DNA of 64,000 nucleotides from DTKD01 sp964494345 (GCA_964494345.1 CAZBSI010000003.1:62001-126000); one strand, 5' to 3'; positions 41,554 to 50,366 are shown, counted from the stretch's first letter. The notes: a model not told the origin generated them from the letters alone. Numbers and translations are program-made.

Positions 41554-43383
41554 CTATCTCTCTATGTAATAACGAACGTTGGTAAAGACGATGTCGCGCT
41601 GCAGCATCAGGGCGATTTTCAAAAACAGCCCGGATTGATTGTGCAGCAGTTTGTGCCACCACTTTCTCGGAACAAACTCCGGCAGCACCACCGTCACCAC
41701 ATAGTTCGGCCTTTCTTTTTTCACTTCTCTAAGATATGCCAAAATTGGCGCAACCACCGACCGATACGGAGATTCCAGTATCACCAGCGGCACTCCAAGA
41801 CCATATTTATCCCAGCGCTCTCTGATCATAGCAGTTTCGACTGGGTCTATCTCTATAAACAGAGCACGGCAGTCATGACTGAGAGTGCGCGCATATTCCA
41901 ACGCGGGAAGGATACCCTTGTGAATGCTGGAAGTCAACACGATCGCCGTAGACCGCACCGCGGCAGGTTCCTCAAAAGTCTCCGGCGTCAATCGGAGTTG
42001 GTTGCCGAGGGTTATGTAATGCTGGTGAATCTTGTGGAACGTATACACCAACAGCATAATCAGCGCGATTGCGATATACGCGCCTTCCACAAACTTGGTG
42101 ACACCTATCACAATAGTGACCAGAAACGTCACCGTCCCGCCCGCAAAGCTGATTCCCGAGTGAAGACGCCAGCCTTTATGTTTCATACGAAGCTGCCTGA
42201 AGCCCATTCCTATCTGCGATAACGTAAACGAAGCGAATACGCCCACCGCATACAGCGGAATCAGCAGGTGTACGTCGCCGCGAAACTTTATCAACAACCC
42301 CGCAGCCACAGCCGCCAACAGCACGATGCCGTTTGAAAACACAAGCCTGTCCCCGATACTTGCAAGCTGCCTGGGAGCGAACCGATCCCTTGCCAGCATA
42401 GAAGCAAGCCGCGGAAATCCCTGAAATGCCGTATTAGCCGCCAACACAAGGACCAGAAATGTGGATATCTGAATGAGCAGGTAAAACCAGCCCCTCCCCA
42501 TGATACCCCTGGCTATCTGAGAAACAACCGATTCGCTGGAGGATGGAAATACTCTGTAGGTGTGTGCAAGAAAAGTGATCCCCAAAACCAGACAGATCAA
42601 TATTCCAGCCATCCAACTCATCACCGTGGCCGCATTCCTGGATTCCGGCGGTTTGAAGGCCTGCACGCCATTTGCCACCGCCTCAATACCTGTCATCGCC
42701 GAACAACCATTAGAGAACGCCCGCAATATCAGAAGCATCCCAAGCGCGTGGGTGATCGGCATCTGCTCGGTCGGCGGATTGATATAATTGATTGGCGCAC
42801 CAGTCAGGACTTTATACAAGCCCACCACACACATAACGGCCAAACTGGCAATAAACAAATAAGTAGGCCCTGCAAATAAAGACCCCGACTCCCGCAGACC
42901 CCTCAAATTGGCCAAAGCCACAACAAAAATGCAGATCACGCATATTTCTGTTCTATATTGAGCCCACTGCGGATATGCAGAGATAAAAGCAAACACCCCA
43001 GAAGCAATACTGACCGCCACGGTTAAAATATAATCAGTCAACAGCGCCGCAGCGGCAACCAATCCGTAGTTTGTGCCGAGGTTCTCCTTAGCAACCGTAT
43101 AACTTCCACCACCCTGAGGGTACGCGAAAATGGTCTGCCGATAAGAAATCGTAACCAGCACAATCAAAAATGCAATCGCAGCGCCGACATAAAGCGACAC
43201 AGTCCACGCGATCGCACCGGCAACCATCAGCGCCAACAGCACCTCTTCCGGGCCGTACGCGACAGACGAAACAGCGTCAGAAGCGAACACCGGCAAAGCG
43301 AGCAATTTAGGCAACCGCTCATGAGCCTGACGCGCGCTCGCCAGCGGTCTGCCGAACAGCAGCCTCCTAATCAAGGAAAACAA
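41554..43383 (-). CDS. kimA: KimA-type potassium importer (APC superfamily)
   Basis: A predicted 609-residue membrane protein with about 12 hydrophobic segments and a C-terminal cytosolic domain of about 150 residues that looks USP-like. It matches the KimA (YdaO) group: LLFGRPLAS, FASDAVSSVAYG, FAYPQGGGSYTVAKENLG and LLTDYILTVAVSIASG. With TTG 43383 as start, the Asp and Tyr of SDAVSSVAY fall at 36 and 43, and the DYILT residues at 117-121, the numbering I recall for key residues of Bacillus KimA. The frame also opens at 43479 (641 residues), but a promoter-like sequence lies there. c-di-AMP normally inhibits KimA. Confidence 0.82.
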   Translation of the reverse strand: MFSLIRRLLFGRPLASARQAHERLPKLLALPVFASDAVSSVAYGPEEVLLALMVAGAIAWTVSLYVGAAIAFLIVLVTISYRQTIFAYPQGGGSYTVAKENLGTNYGLVAAAALLTDYILTVAVSIASGVFAFISAYPQWAQYRTEICVICIFVVALANLRGLRESGSLFAGPTYLFIASLAVMCVVGLYKVLTGAPINYINPPTEQMPITHALGMLLILRAFSNGCSAMTGIEAVANGVQAFKPPESRNAATVMSWMAGILICLVLGITFLAHTYRVFPSSSESVVSQIARGIMGRGWFYLLIQISTFLVLVLAANTAFQGFPRLASMLARDRFAPRQLASIGDRLVFSNGIVLLAAVAAGLLIKFRGDVHLLIPLYAVGVFASFTLSQIGMGFRQLRMKHKGWRLHSGISFAGGTVTFLVTIVIGVTKFVEGAYIAIALIMLLVYTFHKIHQHYITLGNQLRLTPETFEEPAAVRSTAIVLTSSIHKGILPALEYARTLSHDCRALFIEIDPVETAMIRERWDKYGLGVPLVILESPYRSVVAPILAYLREVKKERPNYVVTVVLPEFVPRKWWHKLLHNQSGLFLKIALMLQRDIVFTNVRYYIER

Positions 43384-43438
43384 GTGAAAACCCCCCAGGC
43401 GCAACAGCGCTTCCGTTAGTATGTGCAATAATAACAGA

Positions 43439-43461
43439 CGCCAGGATGACACTCCCTGGCG
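43439..43461 (-). promoter_or_regulatory. Hairpin in the kimA leader
   Basis: In the minus-strand sense, cgccagg pairs perfectly with cctggcg around a 9-base loop. It lies between the proposed promoter and the TTG start of kimA. The leader is too short and lacks the conserved segments of the ydaO/yuaA c-di-AMP riboswitch. The function is unknown. Confidence 0.4.
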
Positions 43462-43469
43462 ACAGAAAT

Positions 43470-43498
43470 AGTTTAGCACTCTGAAGTTACATTGTCAC
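43470..43498 (-). promoter_or_regulatory. Putative sigma-70 promoter of kimA
   Basis: gtgaca (43498-43493) and taaact (43475-43470) are spaced by 17 bases, five of six and four of six matches to consensus. Transcription would start about 80 bases before TTG 43383. Confidence 0.4.
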
Positions 43499-43563
43499 GC
43501 ATCCGTCCCGCACGGCATGGTTTGAGCTCAACATCTGAGGGTATGAGATAATGGGAGTGCGCG

Positions 43564-44103
43564 ATGGAAAACAGTGTTAGCATTCATAGACGGGTAATCG
43601 GCGCGGCGATAAGCGTGATATTTGTCGGATTGGTTGTTCCAGCCGCATTTTGGGTGGTGACGATCTTCCTTGATCGCGCATTCAACCTGTCGCGGCTTCT
43701 GGGCGTGCCCTGGTCTTCGATTGTTGGAGCGGCGGGGATATTAGTCGGTGCGTTCTGGGTGTTGTGGTCGTGGTCGTATCTGCTGTTTGTGGGTCGCGGG
43801 CTGCCGTTGGAGCTTTTTGGTCGGGCGATCCAACCGACACAGGCTTTGGTCACCACCGGGCCTTATGCCTACACGCGCAACCCGATGATGCTCGGCCTGT
43901 TTGCCATTTTGCTTGGCATAGCCTTTTTACGCGGCTCTTTGACCGGGTTTGTGCTTGTGCCGGTGATCGGTCTGCTGTGGCTGTTTGTGGCGGAGTCCGA
44001 AGAAGCAGGGCTGGCTTTGCGATTTGGGGAGGACTATCTTAAATATCGCGCCAAAGTGCCCCTGCTTCTACCAAAAATCAGCGCCTATATCCACGAGCCT
44101 TAG
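43564..44103 (+). CDS. Isoprenylcysteine carboxyl methyltransferase-family membrane protein
   Basis: A predicted 179-residue integral membrane protein with about four to five helices. The ICMT/PEMT-like signature is present: ALVTTGPYAYTRNPMMLGL followed by RFGEDYLKYRAKVP, which forms the SAM-binding cradle in this superfamily. Bacterial members are mostly uncharacterised and may methylate small hydrophobic substrates. The gene is divergent from kimA (180 bases) and convergent with cdaR, overlapping its stop by 4 bases. SD gggag lies upstream of ATG 43564. Confidence 0.8.
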   Translation: MENSVSIHRRVIGAAISVIFVGLVVPAAFWVVTIFLDRAFNLSRLLGVPWSSIVGAAGILVGAFWVLWSWSYLLFVGRGLPLELFGRAIQPTQALVTTGPYAYTRNPMMLGLFAILLGIAFLRGSLTGFVLVPVIGLLWLFVAESEEAGLALRFGEDYLKYRAKVPLLLPKISAYIHEP

Positions 44104-45053
44104 TCGTTATTGGCAGGCTGATGCGGCGTCACGATGTATACCGTAACCCGCACCGTCCTTGATCCGATCGGCTTAGTCCCGAATGGGATTTCCAGGGATA
44201 TGTCGCGGACGATCGTCGATTCCGCCCCTTCCAAAGAGATTGTGTCCGTTGTAATCGCGCTTATGCTTGCCAGCCTGCTGGGCTTGCCTTCTAATGTCAC
44301 CGAGGATGGAGTCACAGTATATTTCTGAACCCTTGACGGGAACTTCGGCACGCCGCTAAAGACCGGGCTGATGATGACGGTCTTGGTCGCCGGCATCTCC
44401 ACCATATCGAGCTTAACCATCACCCTTTCGGGCCGCACGCTGACCTCGCTGACCACGTTACCGTCCTTATCCAGAGCCGAAACGTCACAGTAGTCTCCAT
44501 TAGGGGAGCTTGCCAGGTCGCTGGAGAGCGTGATCGAAGCGGAGTTGATCTTGGAAAGCTGGGTCACGCGCCCGGATGCCACTATTGCGTTAGGAGTCAA
44601 TATTGGAGTGCCATAGGAGAAACCAGGCGGCGGATCGGCTACAAAGCCGACTTTGATCGGTATGCGCTTCTCACCCAACGCCTCCATACGAACTTGAATC
44701 ATACGCGGATTGGCAGTCACGTCCAAATCGGCAGCTATAGCTCGCGGCAGTCGAACCTGAACCGGAAGCTGCGCCTCCGCAACGTTCTTGCCCTGTGGCA
44801 GCGACCGCAGGTTCACAAAGGCTTCGATGTCCTCCTTGGTGACGGAATCCACCGCAGTTTTCAGTCCAGCCACCGTAACAGACACTTTTTCGGTCCCAAG
44901 GTGGGCCACGTGTCCTTTAGCGACCTCGACTATATCCACCGGGACCCTGAACGTCAGGCGAGACTGCGGGTTACGCTCCGCATTGACATAAGTCCATAAA
45001 ATCAGAGCCACCATCAGCGCCAGCAGTTTATATTTCCAATTATGCCGGATCAT
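44100..45053 (-). CDS. cdaR: CdaR-like YbbR-domain protein
   Basis: A predicted 317-residue extracytoplasmic protein anchored by an N-terminal helix (YKLLALMVALILWTYVNAE, the typical CdaR start). It contains YbbR repeats: FRVPVDIVEVAKGHVAHL, VSVTVAGLKTAVDSVTKED, and later VTPSSVTLEGKPSRLASISA with ITTDTISLEGAE. In Gram-positive bacteria CdaR interacts with CdaA and modulates c-di-AMP synthesis. The start overlaps the cdaA stop by 4 bases (atga), so the pair is translationally coupled. Confidence 0.88.
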   Translation of the reverse strand: MIRHNWKYKLLALMVALILWTYVNAERNPQSRLTFRVPVDIVEVAKGHVAHLGTEKVSVTVAGLKTAVDSVTKEDIEAFVNLRSLPQGKNVAEAQLPVQVRLPRAIAADLDVTANPRMIQVRMEALGEKRIPIKVGFVADPPPGFSYGTPILTPNAIVASGRVTQLSKINSASITLSSDLASSPNGDYCDVSALDKDGNVVSEVSVRPERVMVKLDMVEMPATKTVIISPVFSGVPKFPSRVQKYTVTPSSVTLEGKPSRLASISAITTDTISLEGAESTIVRDISLEIPFGTKPIGSRTVRVTVYIVTPHQPANND

Positions 45054-45922
45054 TTTCGTCTTAGCCCGGCCTTTCTGAGAGTATCATCGACTGTGCGGGC
45101 AAACTTTACTTTAGAGGCTGAATCGTCGTGCGTGCCGCAGACCACGTTAAGCCAGTGCATCAGCGCCTCGATATCTAAACCTCGATGCAGGGTGCCTTCA
45201 AGGGCGAGGGAGATAGTGCCTGTCTCTTCAGAGACCACCACCACCGCAGCATCGCTCTCCTCTGCCACGCCGAGTGCGGCTTTGTGTCTCGTATGCACCA
45301 TCGTCCCCACGTTAGCGCTCTCGCTCAGCGGCAACGTACACCCTGCGGCCACAACCCGTGGGCCACGGATAATCACCGCCCCGTCATGGAGCGGATTTCC
45401 GGGGTAGAATATCGAGCCGATGAGTTGTTCGCTGAGGGCTGCGTTGAGTCGGGTTCCTGTGGCGGCGATGGCGTCAAGCGGGCTTTCGCGCTCAATAACG
45501 ATCAAAGCCCCGATCCGTCTTTCCGACATCGTCGCGGCGGAGTGCGCAATTACGTGGATAAGTGAGTTGACCTCTTCCGTAGGAACCATAGCCAGTCCGC
45601 GGCCCCAGCCCGCCACGCTGCCCATGTTTTCCAGCATCTGACGCAGTTCCGGCTGAAATAGTATGACTACCGCAACGGGCAGTACATATAAAAACGACCT
45701 CAAAAGGAAGTTTATGGTATGAAGTTGCATGCGTTCCGTGAGGAAGACCAGGCCGAAAAATACCAGTAGTCCCCACAATATCTGCCAGGCCGGCCGGCGC
45801 TTGGAAAGCATAATGACCCAGTAGACGGCGAGGGTAACGAGGGCTACGTCTGCTATGGTGGAGATCACGGTCGTCCACCCGGCGCTTTGGAGGTCTCTCT
45901 GCACGGCTGATAGGAAGCTCAT
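45050..45922 (-). CDS. cdaA: Diadenylate cyclase CdaA (c-di-AMP synthase)
   Basis: A predicted 290-residue membrane-bound cyclase. Three N-terminal membrane helices (about residues 18-88) precede the DAC domain. The catalytic motif DGA is at 180-182 (PLHDGAVIIRG), and the second motif reads TRHKAALG at 211-218, with Lys where the family usually has Arg (RHR). GALIVIERESPLD and VVVSEETGTISLA support the fold. The product c-di-AMP controls potassium and osmolyte transport. Starts at ATG 45922; no upstream gene on this strand. Confidence 0.93.
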   Translation of the reverse strand: MSFLSAVQRDLQSAGWTTVISTIADVALVTLAVYWVIMLSKRRPAWQILWGLLVFFGLVFLTERMQLHTINFLLRSFLYVLPVAVVILFQPELRQMLENMGSVAGWGRGLAMVPTEEVNSLIHVIAHSAATMSERRIGALIVIERESPLDAIAATGTRLNAALSEQLIGSIFYPGNPLHDGAVIIRGPRVVAAGCTLPLSESANVGTMVHTRHKAALGVAEESDAAVVVVSEETGTISLALEGTLHRGLDIEALMHWLNVVCGTHDDSASKVKFARTVDDTLRKAGLRRK

Positions 45923-46005
45923 TTAGTGCCCTATGGCTGTGTGTTTAGTCTTCAATAATTATATCATTGCCAATCTATCGGGTCAAGCTCAACCCACGGC
46001 ACAAA

Positions 46006-46030
46006 CCCCGCAGATTTTCCGTCTGCGGGG
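46006..46030. other. 9-bp inverted repeat in the cdaA upstream region
   Basis: ccccgcaga (46006-46014) pairs perfectly with tctgcgggg (46022-46030). It lies in the 306-base stretch between cdaA and the small secreted gene (45923-46228), which otherwise shows no gene. No T run follows on either strand. It could be a regulatory hairpin or an operator-like site; I cannot decide. Confidence 0.45.
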
Positions 46031-46228
46031 CCATGCCAAGGAGGTTTGCTGCTCTTGTGTTGGAGAAGCTTCATTGTGCTTGTGCTATATTTGTTACGTA
46101 ACAGAAACGAGGAAGGTTCCCGTTGCGTATGGAAGAATAGTAGGGAAAGGAATAGCTCGGCTTTCCGTCTAAGTAGTATTGACGCAGCGTCCTTGGATCG
46201 GGCGTTGCGAAAAGAAAGGGGCATTAAG

Positions 46229-46669
46229 ATGAGTACAAGGATTAAAATCAGTTTGATTGCGATTTGCCTGGTTGTCGCGATGGCCGCAACAGTCGTCACC
46301 ACCCATGCGGCTTTGTTTGGAGATATCATTAAAGTCGGTGGAATCGCTGTGGTGGTAGACAAATTCGGGCCGCAGATCAACGACTTTATCAACAAGCTCA
46401 CTGCCAATAAAGACCTTGGCACCGAGGAAGCGACTGCTGTGGTACCGATTCTCAGCATCGGCGGCGGTTCATACATCGGCGCGGTGCAGGTTATCGGAGC
46501 TCAGGAAAACGTCGAAAAGTGCAAGGCCGTCGTCCAACTGGAAGGCAACGCAGTATTCGGCAAGAATATTCGCGTGAAGGCGCTTGTGCCGGTAGGCTCC
46601 AAAACCACCAGCAACATCAAAAGAATCTTCGGCGTCGGGGTCAGCGCCATCGTCGACATCAGGATATAA
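46229..46669 (+). CDS. Small secreted protein of unknown function
   Basis: A predicted 146-residue protein that I do not recognise. The signal peptide is clear (KISLIAICLVVAMAATVVTT), with cleavage probably after HA. The mature part begins with GDIIKVGGIAVVVDKFGPQI, has a short charged stretch (NKLTANKDLGTEEATAV) and ends with VKALVPVGSKTTSNIKRIFG and VSAIVDIRI. ATG 46229 follows aaagggg; the frame is open to 46046, but the extra 61 residues show no conserved look. A strong terminator follows, so it is probably monocistronic and possibly well expressed. Confidence 0.68.
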   Translation: MSTRIKISLIAICLVVAMAATVVTTHAALFGDIIKVGGIAVVVDKFGPQINDFINKLTANKDLGTEEATAVVPILSIGGGSYIGAVQVIGAQENVEKCKAVVQLEGNAVFGKNIRVKALVPVGSKTTSNIKRIFGVGVSAIVDIRI

Positions 46670-46705
46670 TAGCCAGTCCGGCGAGTCTATAGCTTCTGAG
46701 AGAGT

Positions 46706-46740
46706 GGGCCGGGGCAAGCAGCCTCGGCCCGGATTTTTAT
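46706..46740 (+). terminator. Rho-independent terminator
   Basis: gggccgggg pairs with cctcggccc (one G-U pair) around a 7-base loop, followed by ggattttta. It ends the small secreted gene; the apbE start lies only 2 bases beyond. Confidence 0.85.
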
Positions 46741-46741
46741 A

Positions 46742-47635
46742 TTGACTACCCCTGAACCCACCACACTATTTCTGGACGCGATGGCCACCCGATTTGAGGT
46801 GGTGTTATACGGAGCCGAAAGCTCACGGCTGCGCGCAGCAGGAGAACAGGCCCTGGGAGAAATCGCTGACACCGAAAAACGACTCAGCATGTTCCGACCC
46901 GGCAGCGAAATCTCACGAATCAACGCATTCGCGGCGCACCAGGCCGTCAAAGTCGACGCTCGATTGTATAATCTGCTGAAGCTGGCCGTAAATATAACGA
47001 GTGCGACAGGGGGCGCGTTTGATATCACCGTAGCCCCTGTTATGCAAATCTGGCGAAATGCCGGCCAACTTAACCGGCTGCTTTCTGACGATGAAATAGA
47101 ATCCGCGCGCGAGTTGGTCGGCGCGGAGATGATTTTATTCGACGATTCCGAACACACTATTAGGTTCGCAAAAGAATGCGTCCAAATCGACCCTGGAGCA
47201 ATCGGAAAAGGCTATGCGATCGACATTGCAGTGGAGAGCCTGCGCGAAAGCGGAATAATAAGTGCGCTGATTCACGGCGGAACCAGCACAATTTACGCCA
47301 TTGGAAATCAGGCAAACGGCCAGCCGTGGCGAATCGGGGTGCGAGACCCCGCGACGCCGGATCAGTCGTTGCGAACAGTGGAATTGTGCGACGCCTCTCT
47401 TTCGGTATCCGCACCGCACGGCAGGTTATTTACGTGTGAGGGTCGGGAATATGGACACGTGATAAACCCTCGGACAGGCAGATCTGTGCGGCGGACATCG
47501 TTAGCTGCTGTGTGGGGCCCATCAGCCACGGAGACGGACGCGCTCTCTACGGCGCTTTTAGTGCTGGGTGAGGAAGGTCTGGAGCCGATTCGCCGAGATT
47601 TCCCGGATTATGACGGGCTTGTGGTGGGGTTATAA
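46742..47635 (+). CDS. apbE: FAD:protein FMN transferase ApbE
   Basis: A predicted 297-residue flavin transferase that attaches FMN covalently to Thr or Ser of target proteins, such as Rnf or Nqr subunits. Motifs: DAMATRFEVVLYG near the start, TEKRLSMFRPGSEISRIN, GAFDITVAPVMQIWR, IDPGAIGKGYAIDIAV, ALIHGGTSTIYAIG and HVINPRTGRSV, with ATETDALSTALLVLG near the end. No lipobox or signal peptide is evident, so this copy may be cytosolic. The start is TTG 46742, immediately after the terminator T run; ATG 46781 would cut into the first motif. No obvious SD, so the start is uncertain. Confidence 0.88.
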   Translation: MTTPEPTTLFLDAMATRFEVVLYGAESSRLRAAGEQALGEIADTEKRLSMFRPGSEISRINAFAAHQAVKVDARLYNLLKLAVNITSATGGAFDITVAPVMQIWRNAGQLNRLLSDDEIESARELVGAEMILFDDSEHTIRFAKECVQIDPGAIGKGYAIDIAVESLRESGIISALIHGGTSTIYAIGNQANGQPWRIGVRDPATPDQSLRTVELCDASLSVSAPHGRLFTCEGREYGHVINPRTGRSVRRTSLAAVWGPSATETDALSTALLVLGEEGLEPIRRDFPDYDGLVVGL

Positions 47636-47672
47636 CAGAGGCCGGGATATCGCACCTACCCGGCCCGTTGCA

Positions 47673-48209
47673 TCAGGCGATCTTTTGTTTGATGGTCGGT
47701 TTGGAGTTTGTCCTGAGAAAATCCCTGATAAACTCGTTGGTGAGGTTCACCACGGAGTCGTTAACAGTGCGCACGGCCGATGAGTTTACAATTCCCATCG
47801 TGCTGCTTGTCCAGGTAGTTGCGGGGGTGAGAATATTCGGGTCTCTGGACAACGCCGCAGCCTGGATCACTTCAGCGTGTATGCTGCAGGCGTAAAGCCC
47901 GGATGTATTCTTTACGGAACTGATCGCCACATAGAAAATCGCCGCGCCTGGCTTGGAGAGTTCCGCTTCGCTGAGCGTTCTTATTCCGGCCGTGGATAGT
48001 CTTTCATTTATCAGCGATTCTATTGCGTGGTCGTCCAACCCGTCGGCCTGCAAATCGGCTGCGGGAGTCTCCACCACTACATAAACCCCAACAATCCCCT
48101 TCAGAGACTTCGTCTCCATCTCCAGTCGTGCTGCCTGGGCGCCAGTCGCGATCAGGCAAAGAGCAAGTGTTATAGCAACGGCGCTGATGTATGCCACGGT
48201 AATCTTCAT
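47673..48209 (-). CDS. Secreted protein of unknown function
   Basis: A predicted 178-residue exported protein that I do not recognise. A signal peptide (VAYISAVAITLALCLIATGA) is followed by LEMETKSLKGIVGVYVVVET, a helix with DDHAIESLINERLSTAGIRT, then LSEAELSKPGAAIFYVAISS. The fold resembles small proteins that bind periplasmic partners through a strand-helix-strand unit, but no family name can be given. ATG 48209 has gaggtg 6 bases upstream, preferred over GTG 48218 inside the SD. It is convergent to apbE. Confidence 0.65.
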   Translation of the reverse strand: MKITVAYISAVAITLALCLIATGAQAARLEMETKSLKGIVGVYVVVETPAADLQADGLDDHAIESLINERLSTAGIRTLSEAELSKPGAAIFYVAISSVKNTSGLYACSIHAEVIQAAALSRDPNILTPATTWTSSTMGIVNSSAVRTVNDSVVNLTNEFIRDFLRTNSKPTIKQKIA

Positions 48210-48327
48210 CTCGGTCACCTCGTCGAGCCGCGGACTCGAACTCCGCCCTCTGTAGTAAGATTACCCAAATTGTGAACACTTCTTGGCGCATCGAGGGAGA
48301 GTATTTCGCGCAATTCGCAACACACCT

Positions 48328-48439
48328 CATCATCCGCGCCCACACCGCGTCACCCGCGCCTATACCTCGTCATCCTGCGCAGACTCTTCGTCATCCTGCG
48401 CCCCACTCTTTGTCATCCTGCGCGAAGTCGCAGGATCAC
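48328..48439 (+). repeat. R3 array: degenerate GTCATCCTGCG half-sites then one full palindrome
   Basis: The 317-base stretch 48219-48535 has no gene. Half-sites begin near 48328, 48349, 48369, 48390 and 48412, spaced 20-22 bases. Only the last continues into the full palindrome (gtcatcctgcg, cgaagt, cgcaggatcac). A single full copy in the opposite orientation lies at 51775-51802. The half-site-array-plus-hairpin layout copies that of R1. Confidence 0.78.
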
Positions 48440-48535
48440 CCCGCGACCCGTGTTCCAGCAGATTCCACGACTACGCGGACAATGGCATGGGCTGCATTTC
48501 TTGCCAATGGGTAAAATCAGTGTTAGCATAAGCTT

Positions 48536-50335
48536 ATGGCCAGTATTGATGAGAAACACAAACCCAAGAATAAACGGCAGGCTTTCTTACGCCTGATAGA
48601 GTACCTCGCGCCCTACAAAAAAGCGGTGACGCTGGGGGTGTTGTCCAATTTGTGGGTGGGGCTGGTGGTGCTCGTGCCGCCGCTCATCTACGGAAGCAGT
48701 ATAACGGATAGAGTAATATTGAACCGTCTGGACGAGTCGGCTGCGGCTCGGTGGCGGCTGCTGTTGCTAAGCACGCTGGCGCAGATTCTTCTCTATGGCA
48801 GCTCTTCTTTTATGGTCTGGGTTCGAATGAAGACAATGCACATCCTCGGCGAGCGCATTCTGGTCGATATTCGAAAGCAGATCTATTCACGCCTGCAGAT
48901 GCTCTCTCTTTCGTATTTCGACAGCGGACAGACCGGGGAGATAATGTCGCGGGTCACGAACGACTCGGAGGTGGTGGAAGAGTTCGTCACGCACGCCGCC
49001 GACACCCTCGTATCCGACGCCATTCGATTGATCGCTATGTGTATAATTATGTTTTATGTCTGCAAGACGCTGGCGATCATCTCCCTGCTGCCTGTGCCGA
49101 TAATATTCGTCCTCGCATTCACTTTCTCCCGCAAGGTGCGCCCGATTTATAGAAAAGTGCGGGAGAGGCTGGCCGAAATTAACGCCAAAGTTCAGGAAAA
49201 CCTCAGCGGCATTCGGGTCATAAAGGCATTTGCACGCGAGGATTATGAACAAAAGAGCTTTGAAGACGATGCGGAATCCTACTTCGATATGCGCGTCAGA
49301 GCGATCCGGTTGTGGACCCGGTTCTTCCCAACCATCGACTTTCAGGTGCGAACGGCATCGGTTGTGGTGTGGGCGGTTGGCGCTGCGATGATTCTGCATA
49401 ACGTGCCCGGTGTCTCAATGGGTACGCTGATTATCTTCACGATGTATCTCGGTATGTTTTACGAACCGGTGCGCAGCCTGGCCACTATTAATGACACAAT
49501 CCAACGCTCGCTGGCTGCTGCTGAGAGGATATTTGAGATCGTCGACGAACAGCCGCAGATTCAGGATGCACAGGGCGCCACTGACCTGCCGCGCGTCAGC
49601 GGTCGAGTCGAGTTCGACCACGTGAACTTCAGCTACGGCGGCGAGGAAGAGGTGCTAACCGACATCTGCATCAAAGCCGAACCGGGGCAGATCGTTGCTC
49701 TGGTAGGTCGCAGTGGAGCAGGTAAGACGAGCATAGTCAACCTGATTCCCCGCTTTTATGACCCCAATTCGGGCAGGATACTGATCGACGGCTTCGACGT
49801 CAAATACGTGACTCAAACCTCTCTGCGAAACCAGATAGCGATGGTGCTGCAGGATACGTTTTTGTTCAACGGCACTGTAAGTGAGAACATTCGCTACGGC
49901 AGGCTCGACGCCACGCAAGAAGAGATAATCACGGCTGCCAAAGCGGCAAATGCGGCGGAGTTTATCGAAACGATGCCGGATGGTTATGAAACCGAGATCG
50001 GAGAAAGAGGAATCAAGCTCTCCGGCGGCCAGAAACAGCGGCTCGCTATAGCCAGGGCGATTTTGGCAGACCCGCGCATACTTATCCTCGACGAGGCCAC
50101 CAGCTCGGTGGACTCTGAGAGCGAATATCTTATCCATCGCGCAATGGACAGGCTGATGGAGGGCCGGACGACGTTCGTCATCGCCCACCGCCTGTCGACA
50201 ATCAAACACGCCGATCAGATTATCACCCTTGAAAAAGGCTGTGTCACAGAGGTGGGGAACCACAAAACCCTGCTCGATCAAGACGGCGTCTATGCGCAGA
50301 TGTATGAGATGCAGTTTAAGCTGAACGAAGAATAA
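48536..50335 (+). CDS. ABC exporter, fused permease and ATP-binding domains (MsbA/LmrA-like)
   Basis: A predicted 599-residue half-transporter acting as a homodimer in the inner membrane. Six membrane helices lie within residues 25-320; the ATPase domain has Walker A LVGRSGAGKTSIVNLI, the Q-loop VLQDTFLFNGTVSENI, the signature LSGGQKQRLAIARAIL, Walker B ILILDEATSSVDSESEY and the H-loop VIAHRLSTIKHAD. Lipid A, lipid or drug export would all be possible; the substrate is not given by sequence. ATG 48536 is chosen; no clear SD precedes it. Convergent with argG, with a shared terminator between. Confidence 0.9.
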   Translation: MASIDEKHKPKNKRQAFLRLIEYLAPYKKAVTLGVLSNLWVGLVVLVPPLIYGSSITDRVILNRLDESAAARWRLLLLSTLAQILLYGSSSFMVWVRMKTMHILGERILVDIRKQIYSRLQMLSLSYFDSGQTGEIMSRVTNDSEVVEEFVTHAADTLVSDAIRLIAMCIIMFYVCKTLAIISLLPVPIIFVLAFTFSRKVRPIYRKVRERLAEINAKVQENLSGIRVIKAFAREDYEQKSFEDDAESYFDMRVRAIRLWTRFFPTIDFQVRTASVVVWAVGAAMILHNVPGVSMGTLIIFTMYLGMFYEPVRSLATINDTIQRSLAAAERIFEIVDEQPQIQDAQGATDLPRVSGRVEFDHVNFSYGGEEEVLTDICIKAEPGQIVALVGRSGAGKTSIVNLIPRFYDPNSGRILIDGFDVKYVTQTSLRNQIAMVLQDTFLFNGTVSENIRYGRLDATQEEIITAAKAANAAEFIETMPDGYETEIGERGIKLSGGQKQRLAIARAILADPRILILDEATSSVDSESEYLIHRAMDRLMEGRTTFVIAHRLSTIKHADQIITLEKGCVTEVGNHKTLLDQDGVYAQMYEMQFKLNEE

Positions 50336-50337
50336 AA

Positions 50338-50366
50338 AAGTGGCCGGTTTGCACGCCGGCCACTTA
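50338..50366. terminator. Bidirectional terminator between the ABC exporter and argG
   Basis: A 10-bp stem (aagtggccgg with ccggccactt) lies between convergent genes. An A-rich stretch precedes it (aataaaa) and a T-rich one follows (aattt), so it can serve both strands. Confidence 0.75.

Noticed and set aside
43384..43563. ydaO/yuaA c-di-AMP riboswitch upstream of kimA
   Set aside because: The predicted leader is about 80 bases and I could not match the conserved riboswitch segments.
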